Origin: Paracoccaceae bacterium
Lineage (GTDB): Bacteria; Pseudomonadota; Alphaproteobacteria; Rhodobacterales; Rhodobacteraceae
Assembly: GCA_003565055.1 (NCBI GenBank)
Contig: PXDM01000154.1
Coordinates: forward strand, 1 to 17,984
DNA length: 17,984 nucleotides
Reading direction: 5' to 3'
Shown: positions 6,841 to 12,897 of the stretch, in pieces
Layout of the letters: every line of letters begins with the position of its first letter
Position numbering within the stretch: position 1 is the first letter of the stretch
Program-made: the position numbers and the translations under genes
The notes under the pieces: generated by a model
What the model saw: only the letters and a program-made list of their open reading frames with translations
Databases searched by the model: none
What the model was told of the DNA's origin: nothing

Positions 6841-8103
6841 ATGCGCAGAGTTGTCATCACAGGGCTGGGAATGGTCACGCCTCTGGCTTGCGGGGTCGAA
6901 GAAACCTGGTCCCGGCTTCTGGCAGGGCAATCCGGGGCCGGACCGATCACGCGCTTTGATGCCAGCCCGCTTGCGACCACCTATGCCTGTGAGGTCCCGC
7001 GCGGCGATGGCACGGATGGCACGTTCAATCCCGATGACTGGATGGCCCCGAAAGAAGCGCGTAAGGTCGATGAGTTCATCCTCTATGGTATGGCTGCCGC
7101 AGATCAGGCTGTGCGCGACGCTGGCTGGATGCCCGAAGATGAAGCAAGTCGCCTGCGCACAGGTGTGATGATCGGCTCGGGCATTGGCGGGCTTTCGGCG
7201 ATTGCCGATACGGCAGTGCTGATCAAGGACCGTGGCCCGCGCCGGGTGTCGCCCTTCTTCATCCCTTCGGCGCTGATCAACCTCGTCTCGGGGCAGGTGT
7301 CCATCCGCTACGGGTTCAAGGGGCCGAACCACGCTGTCGTCACGGCCTGCTCGACCGGCGCGCATGCCATTGGCGATGCGGCGCGGCTGATCCAGTGGGG
7401 CGATGTGGATGTGATGATCGCAGGCGGTGCGGAAAGCCCGATCTCGGAAATCGGGATCGCTGGGTTCAATGCCTGCAAGGCGCTTTCGACCAAGCGCCCG
7501 GATGATCCGCAAGCGGCCTCGCGCCCCTATGATGCGGATCGCGACGGGTTCGTGATGGGCGAGGGCGCTGGCGTCGTGGTGCTTGAAGCCTATGAGCATG
7601 CTGTGGCGCGCGGGGCGAAGATTTACGCTGAGGTCTTGGGTTATGGCATGTCGGGCGATGCCTATCACATCACCGCCCCCTCCGAGGACGGCGACGGTGC
7701 GCTGCGCTCGATGCAGGCGGCGGTGGATCGCGCCGGGATCTCGCCTGATCAGATCGACTACATCAACGCGCATGGCACATCGACCATGGCCGATGTGATC
7801 GAACTCGCCGCGGTCGAGCGGTTGCTGGGCAATGCCGCCGGGCGGGCCACGATGTCCTCGACGAAATCGGCCATCGGGCATCTCCTGGGCGCGGCGGGCG
7901 CGGTCGAGGCGATTTTCTCCTGTCTGGCGATCCGCGACCAGATCGCGCCGCCTACACTGAACCTTGATGACCCGGCAGTTGACACGCCGCTCGATCTGGC
8001 TCCAAAGACAGCGCGCAAGCGTGAAATTGCGGTTGCCCTGTCCAACAGCTTCGGGTTCGGCGGTACGAATGCCAGCCTGATCTTCGGGAAAGCGAGCGCC
8101 TGA
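6841..8103 (+). CDS. fabF: 3-oxoacyl-[acyl-carrier-protein] synthase II
   Basis: Condenses malonyl-ACP with acyl-ACP to extend the fatty acid chain by two carbons, with loss of CO2. The 420-residue thiolase-fold protein shows the complete Cys-His-His triad: C170 in TACSTGAHAIG, H311 in NAHGTST and H347 in IGHLLGAAGA. It ends in the family signature NSFGFGGTNASLIFG. The ATG at 6841 follows the ribosome site GAGGGCAGA. The stop codon shares one base with the mltG start (TGATG), so the two genes are translated together. The long open frame on the opposite strand (6817-8124) is a shadow of codon bias. Confidence 0.98.
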   Translation: MRRVVITGLGMVTPLACGVEETWSRLLAGQSGAGPITRFDASPLATTYACEVPRGDGTDGTFNPDDWMAPKEARKVDEFILYGMAAADQAVRDAGWMPEDEASRLRTGVMIGSGIGGLSAIADTAVLIKDRGPRRVSPFFIPSALINLVSGQVSIRYGFKGPNHAVVTACSTGAHAIGDAARLIQWGDVDVMIAGGAESPISEIGIAGFNACKALSTKRPDDPQAASRPYDADRDGFVMGEGAGVVVLEAYEHAVARGAKIYAEVLGYGMSGDAYHITAPSEDGDGALRSMQAAVDRAGISPDQIDYINAHGTSTMADVIELAAVERLLGNAAGRATMSSTKSAIGHLLGAAGAVEAIFSCLAIRDQIAPPTLNLDDPAVDTPLDLAPKTARKREIAVALSNSFGFGGTNASLIFGKASA

Positions 8104-9272
8104 TGGTCCGACATTTCGTCGCAAATGTCTTTACACTGATGATTGTCGGTCTGATCGGGCTGGCCATCGTGATTTCTTCGGGCAAGCGCAGTTTCTATGT
8201 CGAAGGCCCGCTGAGCGAAGCGATCTGCTTCCGTGTGGCGCCCGGATCCAGCCTGCGGGCCGTGTCGAGCGCCTTGGCACAGCAAGGTGCTGTTGCGTCT
8301 GAATCTGTCTTCCGAATCGGCGCGCAATACACGGATCGCGCGGACAGCCTGCGCTTTGGCTCTTATCTCATCCCGGAGCGCGCCTCGATGGACGAGATCA
8401 TGGACCTGCTGACACGCGGCGGGGCGTCGACATGCGGCACGGAAATCCAGTATCGGATCGGGGTGACGCGGATCGACACGCTGGTGCGCGAGCTCGATCC
8501 TGCGACACAGACATTCCAGACGGTGGTTCAGTTCCTGAGCGATGAAGAGCCGCCTGAAGATTACGCGCGTTTCGCGGGTGAGGCGGATATTCAATACCGC
8601 ATCACCGTGGCCGAGGGGGCGACGAGCTGGCAGATCTGGGAAGGGCTGCGGCTGGCGGAATTCCTCAGCGGTGATCCGGGTGAGGTGCCGCGCGAAGGCT
8701 GGCTTGCACCGGACAGCTACGCCGTCTCGCGGGGGGCTGACCGGCAGGAGATTCTGGCCGAGATGGAAGCGCGCCAGACCCGCATCCTGACCGCGCTCTG
8801 GGAAGAACGCGCCGAAGATCTGCCCTACGCCTCGCCCGAGGAAGCGCTGATCATGGCCTCCATCGTCGAGAAGGAAACGGGTGTCGCGGATGAGCGCCGT
8901 CAGGTCGCCAGCGTTTTCGTCAACCGTCTGCGCATCCCGATGCGCCTGCAGACGGACCCGACAGTGATCTACGGCATCACCCTGGGGGAGGGCACGCTGG
9001 GCCGGGGCTTGCGCCGCTCAGAACTGGACGCGGTGACGCCTTACAACACCTACCGGATTGACGGGCTGCCCCCGACGCCGATTGCCAATCCCGGACGGCT
9101 CGCGATTGCGGCTGCACTGAACCCCGATGACACGCCCTATCTCTATTTCGTGGCCGATGGCACGGGTGGGCATACATTCTCGACCAATCTTCAGGACCAC
9201 AACCGCGCGGTCGCGCGGTGGCGGGAGATCGAGGCGGATATCCGAGCGCGTCAGCAAAGTCAGGGAAACTGA
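8103..9272 (+). CDS. mltG: Endolytic murein transglycosylase
   Basis: An inner-membrane lytic transglycosylase of the YceG family that cleaves nascent peptidoglycan strands inside the glycan chain and helps set strand length. The 389-residue protein has one N-terminal membrane helix (about residues 6-25, VFTLMIVGLIGLAIVI) and a periplasmic YceG domain. The catalytic region ALIMASIVEKETGVADER carries the conserved Glu (E256-E258, EKET). Further conserved blocks are SVFVNRLRIPMRLQTDPTVIYGI and YNTYRIDGLPPTPIANPG. It overlaps fabF by one base, the usual alphaproteobacterial arrangement. Its stop is 12 bases from the convergent small membrane protein gene, and no clear terminator fits between them. 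Confidence 0.96.
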   Translation: MVRHFVANVFTLMIVGLIGLAIVISSGKRSFYVEGPLSEAICFRVAPGSSLRAVSSALAQQGAVASESVFRIGAQYTDRADSLRFGSYLIPERASMDEIMDLLTRGGASTCGTEIQYRIGVTRIDTLVRELDPATQTFQTVVQFLSDEEPPEDYARFAGEADIQYRITVAEGATSWQIWEGLRLAEFLSGDPGEVPREGWLAPDSYAVSRGADRQEILAEMEARQTRILTALWEERAEDLPYASPEEALIMASIVEKETGVADERRQVASVFVNRLRIPMRLQTDPTVIYGITLGEGTLGRGLRRSELDAVTPYNTYRIDGLPPTPIANPGRLAIAAALNPDDTPYLYFVADGTGGHTFSTNLQDHNRAVARWREIEADIRARQQSQGN

Positions 9273-9284
9273 GCGACCAGCCGC

Positions 9285-9560
9285 TTATTTCTTGATCAGA
9301 TAACCCACCAACCCACCGGCCGCGCCGGTCAGGAAGGACATGGCCCATTTCTTTTCTTCGGCAGTGGCCGTGGCGGATTGGACCGTGGTGAAGCAGATCC
9401 AAGCCAGAATCCCGAGAAAGACCAGCGCTGCTGCGAAGAGGATGAAATCCTTGATCACACGTGCCCAGGCATCGCGTGAGGTTTCCTCTGGTTTGACCGT
9501 GACAGTGTAGCTGTGTCCCGGCGGCGTCGCCGAGAGGTCATAGGTGGGCGGGTTGCTCAC
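9285..9560 (-). CDS. Small two-helix membrane protein, partner of the RHH regulator
   Basis: This is a 91-residue protein of unknown function starting at GTG (9560). That codon overlaps the stop of the RHH gene by four bases (GTGA), so translation is coupled. The first 30 residues are polar (SNPPTYDLSATPPGHSYTVTV). A strong hydrophobic helix follows at about 37-60 (KDFILFAAALVFLGILAWIC), then a short charged linker (TAEEKKW), then a Gly-rich hydrophobic segment at about 73-89 (MSFLTGAAGGLVGYLI) ending in Lys-Lys. It is probably an inner-membrane hairpin with both ends on the same side. I do not recognise a named family. The overlap with a DNA-binding regulator suggests an accessory two-gene module, and a toxin or holin-like role is only a possibility. 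Confidence 0.72.
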   Translation of the reverse strand: MSNPPTYDLSATPPGHSYTVTVKPEETSRDAWARVIKDFILFAAALVFLGILAWICFTTVQSATATAEEKKWAMSFLTGAAGGLVGYLIKK

Positions 9561-9766
9561 AGCCCCACGAACTCGGTTTCCATCTGCCGCGTGCTCGGCT
9601 CCACAAGCCCGAGTTTCAAGCCGCGTTTCTTGCCTTCCTGCGCGGCTATGAACAGTTGCAGCGCCTTGCGGATCACTTCGCTCTTGTTGCTTTCGCTGTC
9701 GGACACCACGCGCTCGATCGCTGAATTCAGATCGTCGGATAGGACGAGGTTCATTCTCACGCTCAT
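9557..9766 (-). CDS. Ribbon-helix-helix (CopG/Arc-type) transcriptional regulator
   Basis: This is a 69-residue protein whose first 45 residues form a classic RHH domain. It has an N-terminal beta strand MSVRMNLVLSDDL for major-groove contacts, helix A NSAIERVVSDSES, a turn, and helix B NKSEVIRKALQLFIAAQ. A basic and hydrophobic tail (GKKRGLKLGLVEPSTRQMETEFVGL) follows and may be the partner-binding part seen in antitoxin-like members. Upstream in-frame ATGs exist (to 9799), but GGAG five bases before the ATG at 9766 selects this start. A good promoter with an inverted repeat in its spacer lies upstream (9800-9828), so autorepression is likely. It overlaps the membrane-protein gene by four bases. 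Confidence 0.82.
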   Translation of the reverse strand: MSVRMNLVLSDDLNSAIERVVSDSESNKSEVIRKALQLFIAAQEGKKRGLKLGLVEPSTRQMETEFVGL

Positions 9767-9799
9767 TCTGATCTCCATGGCACAGGGGTGAATACACAA

Positions 9800-9828
9800 A
9801 ATATGCGCATTATCGGCGCATGCGTCAA
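9800..9828 (-). promoter_or_regulatory. Promoter of the RHH/membrane-protein operon
   Basis: On the minus strand TTGACG (9823-9828, five of six matches) and CATATT (9800-9805, four of six) are separated by exactly 17 bases. The expected start near 9793 gives a leader of about 27 bases that ends in the GGAG ribosome site. This is one of the best-shaped promoters in the window. Confidence 0.62.
9803..9821. promoter_or_regulatory. Inverted-repeat operator filling the promoter spacer
   Basis: ATGCGC-ATTATCG-GCGCAT has six-base perfect arms around seven bases. It sits between the -35 and -10 hexamers of the RHH operon promoter. A protein bound here would block RNA polymerase. RHH proteins bind short inverted or direct repeats as pairs of dimers, so autorepression by the first gene of the operon is the natural reading. 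Confidence 0.55.
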
Positions 9829-9862
9829 GGGGCGTGCGGCGCTTGCAGGCGGCGTTAATCAG

Positions 9863-10534
9863 TCAGGTTTTTGCGCCCCAGTCACGTGGCGCGCGCAGAA
9901 AGCTCTCGACCGCATCGAGCGTCGCGCCGTCGAAATCCGCGCCGCGCCGCGCCTCGGCCAGCACATCCCACCAGGTGCAGAGATAATGCAGCGTCACCCC
10001 ATGTTCCGCGAGGCGGGGTTCGGTCTCGGGGAAGATGCCGTAATAGAAGATCACGGCAGTATGCGCGCAGTCCGCGCCGGTCTCGCGGATCGCATCGACG
10101 AAGCTCAGTTTCGAGCCACCATCCGTGGTCAGATCCTCGACCAGAAGCACGCGCTGGCCTTCACTCATCGCGCCCTCGATCCGGGCGTTGCGCCCATAGC
10201 CCTTGGGCTTTTTGCGCACATAGCTCATCGGCAGCGCCATGCGCTCGGCCACGAGCGCGGCGAAAGGGATGCCCGCAGTCTCGCCGCCCGCGATATTGTC
10301 GAACGCTTCAAAGCCCGCATCCTCGAGCACCCGGCAGGTCAGAAAATCCATGAGCGACGACCGGATGCGCGGGAAGCTGATCAGCTTGCGGCAGTCGATA
10401 TAGGTCGGCGCGCGCAACCCGCTGGCGAAGGTGAAAGGCTCCGTCGCGTTGAAATGCACGGCCTTGATGTCCAAGAGCATCCGCGCAGTCAGGCGGGCGA
10501 CAGTGGCGCGGTCGGGATAGGTGGCAGGGATCAT
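9863..10534 (-). CDS. pyrE: Orotate phosphoribosyltransferase
   Basis: Joins orotate to PRPP to form OMP, the fifth step of pyrimidine synthesis, in the cytoplasm. The 223-residue product shows the PRPP-binding loop VLLVEDLTTDGGSK, the family segment FTFASGLRAPTYIDCRKL, the NIAGGETAGIPFAALVAERM block and the flexible-loop lysines YVRKKPKGYG. The frame is open to 10810, but that extension lies antisense-free inside pyrC in another frame. The real start MIPATYPDR is at 10534, 11 bases after the pyrC stop, with AAAGG upstream. It is therefore co-transcribed with pyrC, an arrangement common in this group. Downstream lie the RHH operon promoter and operator. Confidence 0.96.
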   Translation of the reverse strand: MIPATYPDRATVARLTARMLLDIKAVHFNATEPFTFASGLRAPTYIDCRKLISFPRIRSSLMDFLTCRVLEDAGFEAFDNIAGGETAGIPFAALVAERMALPMSYVRKKPKGYGRNARIEGAMSEGQRVLLVEDLTTDGGSKLSFVDAIRETGADCAHTAVIFYYGIFPETEPRLAEHGVTLHYLCTWWDVLAEARRGADFDGATLDAVESFLRAPRDWGAKT

Positions 10535-10545
10535 GTCAGGGCCTT

Positions 10546-11583
10546 TCAGTCGAGAACGCGCCAATAGAGCGGGAAGCCGGGATCGAAGACGGTGACCGGG
10601 CCTGCGCCCGTCTCGATCTTCGCGGGATAGGCCACTGGCCTGTCGGATTTCTGCAAGGTCAGGGTCGCGCTGTTCTCCGGCAAGCCATAGAAACGCGGCC
10701 CGTTCTGCGACGCGAAAGCTGCCAGCTTGTCGAGCGCGCCTGCGCTCTCGAAGACCTGTGCCAGAATGGACATGGTGTTCGTGGCGGTGAAACAGCCCGC
10801 GCAGCCGCAAGCGGATTCCTTGGCCGCGTCACTATGCGGGGCGCTGTCTGTACCCAAGAAAAAGCGCGCATCGCCAGAAGATGCAGCTTCAACCAACGCG
10901 AGGCGATGGGTCTCGCGTTTGGCGACCGGCAGGCAGTAGTAATGCGGTTTGATGCCGCCGACGAGGATATGGTTGCGGTTGATGACGAGATGATGCGTCG
11001 TGATCGTCGCGCCAAGCCCCTCGGGCTGGCTCCGGACATAGGCGACCGCATCGGCGGTGGTGATATGTTCCATGACCACGCGCAAGCCCGGCGTTGCGCG
11101 GCGGATCGGGTCCAGCACGCGGTCGATGAAGACGGCCTCGCGGTCGAAAATGTCGATCTCGGGATCGGTGACTTCGCCATGGCACAGAAGCGGGATGCCT
11201 GCCTCGGCCATAGCCTCCAAAACAGCGCGCACCCGGTCGAAATCGCGCACGCCCGACGCGGAATTGGTCGTGGCTCCGGCCGGATAGAGCTTCACGGCCG
11301 TGATGATGCCTGCCGCATGGGCGGCGACCACATCAGCGGGATCGGTCGCCTCGGTCAGATAGAGCGTCATCAGCGGCGTGAAGCTCTCAGGCGTCGCAGC
11401 ACGGATGCGGTTGCGGTAAGCCTCGGCCTCGGCGCCGGTGACGACAGGCGGCACGAGATTGGGCATGATGATGGCGCGGGCGAAATGGCGCGCGGTCTCG
11501 GGGGCGATGCCGTCCAGCATCGCGCCATCGCGCAGATGCAGATGCCAGTCATCAGGGCGGGGCAGGGTCAGGTGCTGGGTCAT
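10546..11583 (-). CDS. pyrC: Dihydroorotase (class II)
   Basis: Cyclises carbamoyl-aspartate to dihydroorotate at a two-zinc site, the third step of pyrimidine synthesis. The 345-residue protein has the metal-binding HLHLRDG near residue 14, the carboxylated Lys in TAVKLYPAGATTNS, histidines in LLCHGEV and VVMEHITT, and the catalytic Asp in GTDSAPH. The C-terminal CAGCFTATNT block of the class-II enzyme is present. The ATG at 11583 lacks a good ribosome site (only TCAGG two bases away). A TATAAG hexamer ends seven bases before it, so the message may be leaderless. pyrE follows after 11 bases. Confidence 0.97.
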   Translation of the reverse strand: MTQHLTLPRPDDWHLHLRDGAMLDGIAPETARHFARAIIMPNLVPPVVTGAEAEAYRNRIRAATPESFTPLMTLYLTEATDPADVVAAHAAGIITAVKLYPAGATTNSASGVRDFDRVRAVLEAMAEAGIPLLCHGEVTDPEIDIFDREAVFIDRVLDPIRRATPGLRVVMEHITTADAVAYVRSQPEGLGATITTHHLVINRNHILVGGIKPHYYCLPVAKRETHRLALVEAASSGDARFFLGTDSAPHSDAAKESACGCAGCFTATNTMSILAQVFESAGALDKLAAFASQNGPRFYGLPENSATLTLQKSDRPVAYPAKIETGAGPVTVFDPGFPLYWRVLD

Positions 11584-11590
11584 GGCCTGA

Positions 11591-11618
11591 CTTATACGAA
11601 AGCTGCGCGCGCTTTCCA
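11591..11618 (-). promoter_or_regulatory. Candidate pyrC promoter giving a leaderless transcript
   Basis: On the minus strand TATAAG (11591-11596, five of six matches) is preceded after 16 bases by TGGAAA (11613-11618, four of six). Transcription would begin within a base or two of the pyrC ATG. It lies in the 48-base gap between the unknown gene and pyrC. Confidence 0.42.
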
Positions 11619-11631
11619 GTGGGATTCGTGC

Positions 11632-12570
11632 TCAGCGTGCGGCGCGCGCGAGCGTTTTCTGGGCGCGGGCCAATTGCTTGCGCGTGCGGCGGCTGTCATG
11701 GAGCGCGAGCGCGTGGCGCGCGGCGATGATCGTGAGGGCCGGATGCTCCGCCTGTGCTGTGCGTTTGACCAACTTGCTGAGATAGGTCGGATCCGTGCGC
11801 CGTTTGCGCAGCATGTCGTGGAAACGCGCCGGCGTGAGGCGTCCGCGCGCGGCAGTTTCGATCAGCGTGTCCAGAACCCCGAACCGCCGTAGCGCGTCTT
11901 CGGTCGGGCTGCCAAGATGCGCGGCGCGTAGCAGGGTCACGAAGGGGCGCCGGAACAAGGTGGCATGCATGGCGTCGTTTCGGCGCGCTGCGTCATAGAC
12001 AATGAATGCGTTGCGCGATCCGTCGAGCATGGCAGGGGCGAAGCCGAAACGTGTGCTGAAATCGAAGCGACGGGCCTGAGGGAAGCGGTGCTCCCATGGG
12101 GTGATTTCGGGGGCCAATGTGGCTTGCGGGGAGATTGCGAGCACAGTCGCGCCGGGTGCGCTGATGCTGAGTGCGCAGGCTGCATATCCCGCCATGCCCG
12201 CGCCGTAGAACATCACCCGGTCAAAACTGTCGAAAAACCCGGCGTCGATTTGCGCATCGAAGAAATCCAGCACGTCGTCATCGCGAAACCAGCGCTGATC
12301 CCGCGCGAGCAGCGCAAGGCTGGACCAGCCATGACGTTCGGCAATACGCAACCCCAGCGGTTTTTGGTCGGGCTCGAAGGTGCGAATCGTCTCGATGGTT
12401 TCGAAACTGACCAATAGCGTGTTGTCGCCATCCGCAAAGAACGCAGCGTGGTGTGCGCCGAGTGGGGTGAGCGCTCCGCATCTGTCGTCGACCCTGTTGA
12501 GACGCTCCAGCCATTCCGCGTCGCTGCGTGCAAGTGTGAGATCGATCATATCCGCAGACTGCGTCATCAT
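11632..12570 (-). CDS. Conserved-looking protein of unknown function, possible degenerate alpha/beta-hydrolase fold
   Basis: This 312-residue soluble protein has no signal peptide or membrane helix. Residues 116-140 (FDRVMFYGAGMAGYAACALSISAPG) look like a strand-turn-helix with the nucleophile-elbow pattern of alpha/beta hydrolases (compare the GSSMGGYAA type), but the catalytic Ser position (125) is Gly. It is followed by ATVLAISPQATLAPEITPWEHRF, the next strand of such a fold. The C-terminal third is very basic, rich in Arg, Lys and Ala (RKRRTDPTYLSKLVKRTAQ). ATGs at 12570 and 12567 share one ribosome site (AAGG); the second has better spacing. Similar roseobacter proteins are, as I recall, sometimes labelled PAPS reductase, for which I see no motif. 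The upstream gap is AT-rich and carries an FNR box. Confidence 0.7.
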   Translation of the reverse strand: MMTQSADMIDLTLARSDAEWLERLNRVDDRCGALTPLGAHHAAFFADGDNTLLVSFETIETIRTFEPDQKPLGLRIAERHGWSSLALLARDQRWFRDDDVLDFFDAQIDAGFFDSFDRVMFYGAGMAGYAACALSISAPGATVLAISPQATLAPEITPWEHRFPQARRFDFSTRFGFAPAMLDGSRNAFIVYDAARRNDAMHATLFRRPFVTLLRAAHLGSPTEDALRRFGVLDTLIETAARGRLTPARFHDMLRKRRTDPTYLSKLVKRTAQAEHPALTIIAARHALALHDSRRTRKQLARAQKTLARAAR

Positions 12571-12750
12571 GCCCTTCTGGTGCCGAGTTAAATATATTTC
12601 TCAAGTTAAACGATTAGATGGATTTGACAAGCTGTCGGAGTTCGGAGCGTTCGATGAAACCCGCCAAGTGGTTTGCGATCTGCCACAAATGTTGCCCGGT
12701 CGTCGATCAATTCATCTGGCAAAAGAGAATTGTTCCGCAGGTGCATAGCA
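12571..12750. other. AT-rich intergenic stretch without a recognisable gene
   Basis: Between the start of the unknown gene and the FNR box I see no ORF with a ribosome site and no RNA gene. It holds AGTTAAA twice, 18 bases apart (12586 and 12604), and AAATATATTT (12590-12599). Both are upstream of the minus-strand gene at 12570 and may belong to its promoter, although no good -35/-10 pair could be fixed. The stretch is clearly richer in A and T than the flanking coding DNA. Confidence 0.5.
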
Positions 12751-12764
12751 TTGATCCAGATCAA
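12751..12764. promoter_or_regulatory. Perfect FNR/FnrL-type binding site
   Basis: TTGAT-CCAG-ATCAA matches the FNR consensus TTGAT-N4-ATCAA at all ten fixed positions. FNR-family proteins (FnrL in Rhodobacterales) activate or repress genes when oxygen falls. The centre, 12757.5, lies 41.5 bases before a start site at 12799, the class-II activation position, for plus-strand transcription into the candidate small RNA. Control of the minus-strand gene starting at 12570 is possible but would require a leader of about 145 bases. Confidence 0.7.
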
Positions 12765-12773
12765 GTGAGTTAG

Positions 12774-12808
12774 CACAAAAACATGTTAATTAAAGACATG
12801 TTTTCGTG
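12774..12808. repeat. Long inverted repeat over the -10/start region of the candidate small RNA
   Basis: CACAAAAACATGT (12774-12786) and ACATGTTTTCGTG (12796-12808) are inverted copies with one mismatch. The nine bases next to the spacer (AAAACATGT/ACATGTTTT) pair perfectly around TAATTAAAG. The repeat covers the -10-like GTTAAT (12785-12790) and the predicted start. It could be a repressor operator competing with polymerase, or form an RNA or DNA hairpin. As a terminator it would be weak because the stem is AT-rich. Confidence 0.6.
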
Positions 12809-12897
12809 TCCTTGCTCAGGCGACGACGGGAAACATTCCTCCCTGTCCCGCGCGAGCGGGGTCGACTGAGCCACCCCTGTCATGGGGTGGCGTTTTT
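12797..12897 (+). ncRNA. Candidate oxygen-regulated small RNA
   Basis: No plus-strand protein gene precedes the plus-strand terminator at 12870-12897, yet an FNR box and -10-like GTTAAT lie at suitable distances upstream. The 100-base interval folds well on paper. An outer helix pairs CTCAGGCGA (12815-12823) with TCGACTGAG (12862-12870), one mismatch. Inside it are a hairpin GGGA/TCCC with the loop AACATTCC and a hairpin CCCGC-GCGA-GCGGG (12847-12860) with a GNRA tetraloop. The stretch TTCCTCCC (12836-12843) is complementary to Shine-Dalgarno sequences, as in many base-pairing regulators. The 5' end is predicted from promoter spacing. R. sphaeroides has oxygen-controlled small RNAs such as PcrZ, but I claim no homology. 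A 23-residue ORF from ATG 12798 exists, without a ribosome site. Confidence 0.5.
12870..12897 (+). terminator. Strong plus-strand intrinsic terminator overlapping the rsmA stop codon
   Basis: GCCACCCC (12870-12877) pairs perfectly with GGGGTGGC (12884-12891) around TGTCAT and is followed by GTTTTT. The T-run is on the plus strand only. The minus-strand gene rsmA ends inside the loop (stop at 12880-12882), so this terminator serves a plus-strand transcript. Confidence 0.85.

Noticed and set aside
6817..8124. 435-codon open frame antisense to fabF
   Set aside because: The product is rich in Arg, His and Asp without any domain, and fabF on the other strand is unmistakable.
9292..9306. TTGAT-CAGA-TAACC read as an FNR box
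   Set aside because: Only the left half matches, and it lies in the coding end of the membrane-protein gene at a convergent junction.
12586..12610. AGTTAAA repeats read as a CtrA box
   Set aside because: The two TTAA half-sites are 14 bases apart, not seven, so they do not fit the CtrA spacing.
12798..12869. 23-residue ORF at the 5' end of the candidate small RNA (MFSCPCSGDDGKHSS...)
   Set aside because: It has no ribosome site, and the sequence looks shaped by RNA pairing. A leaderless peptide cannot be excluded, so it is mentioned only within the RNA entry.
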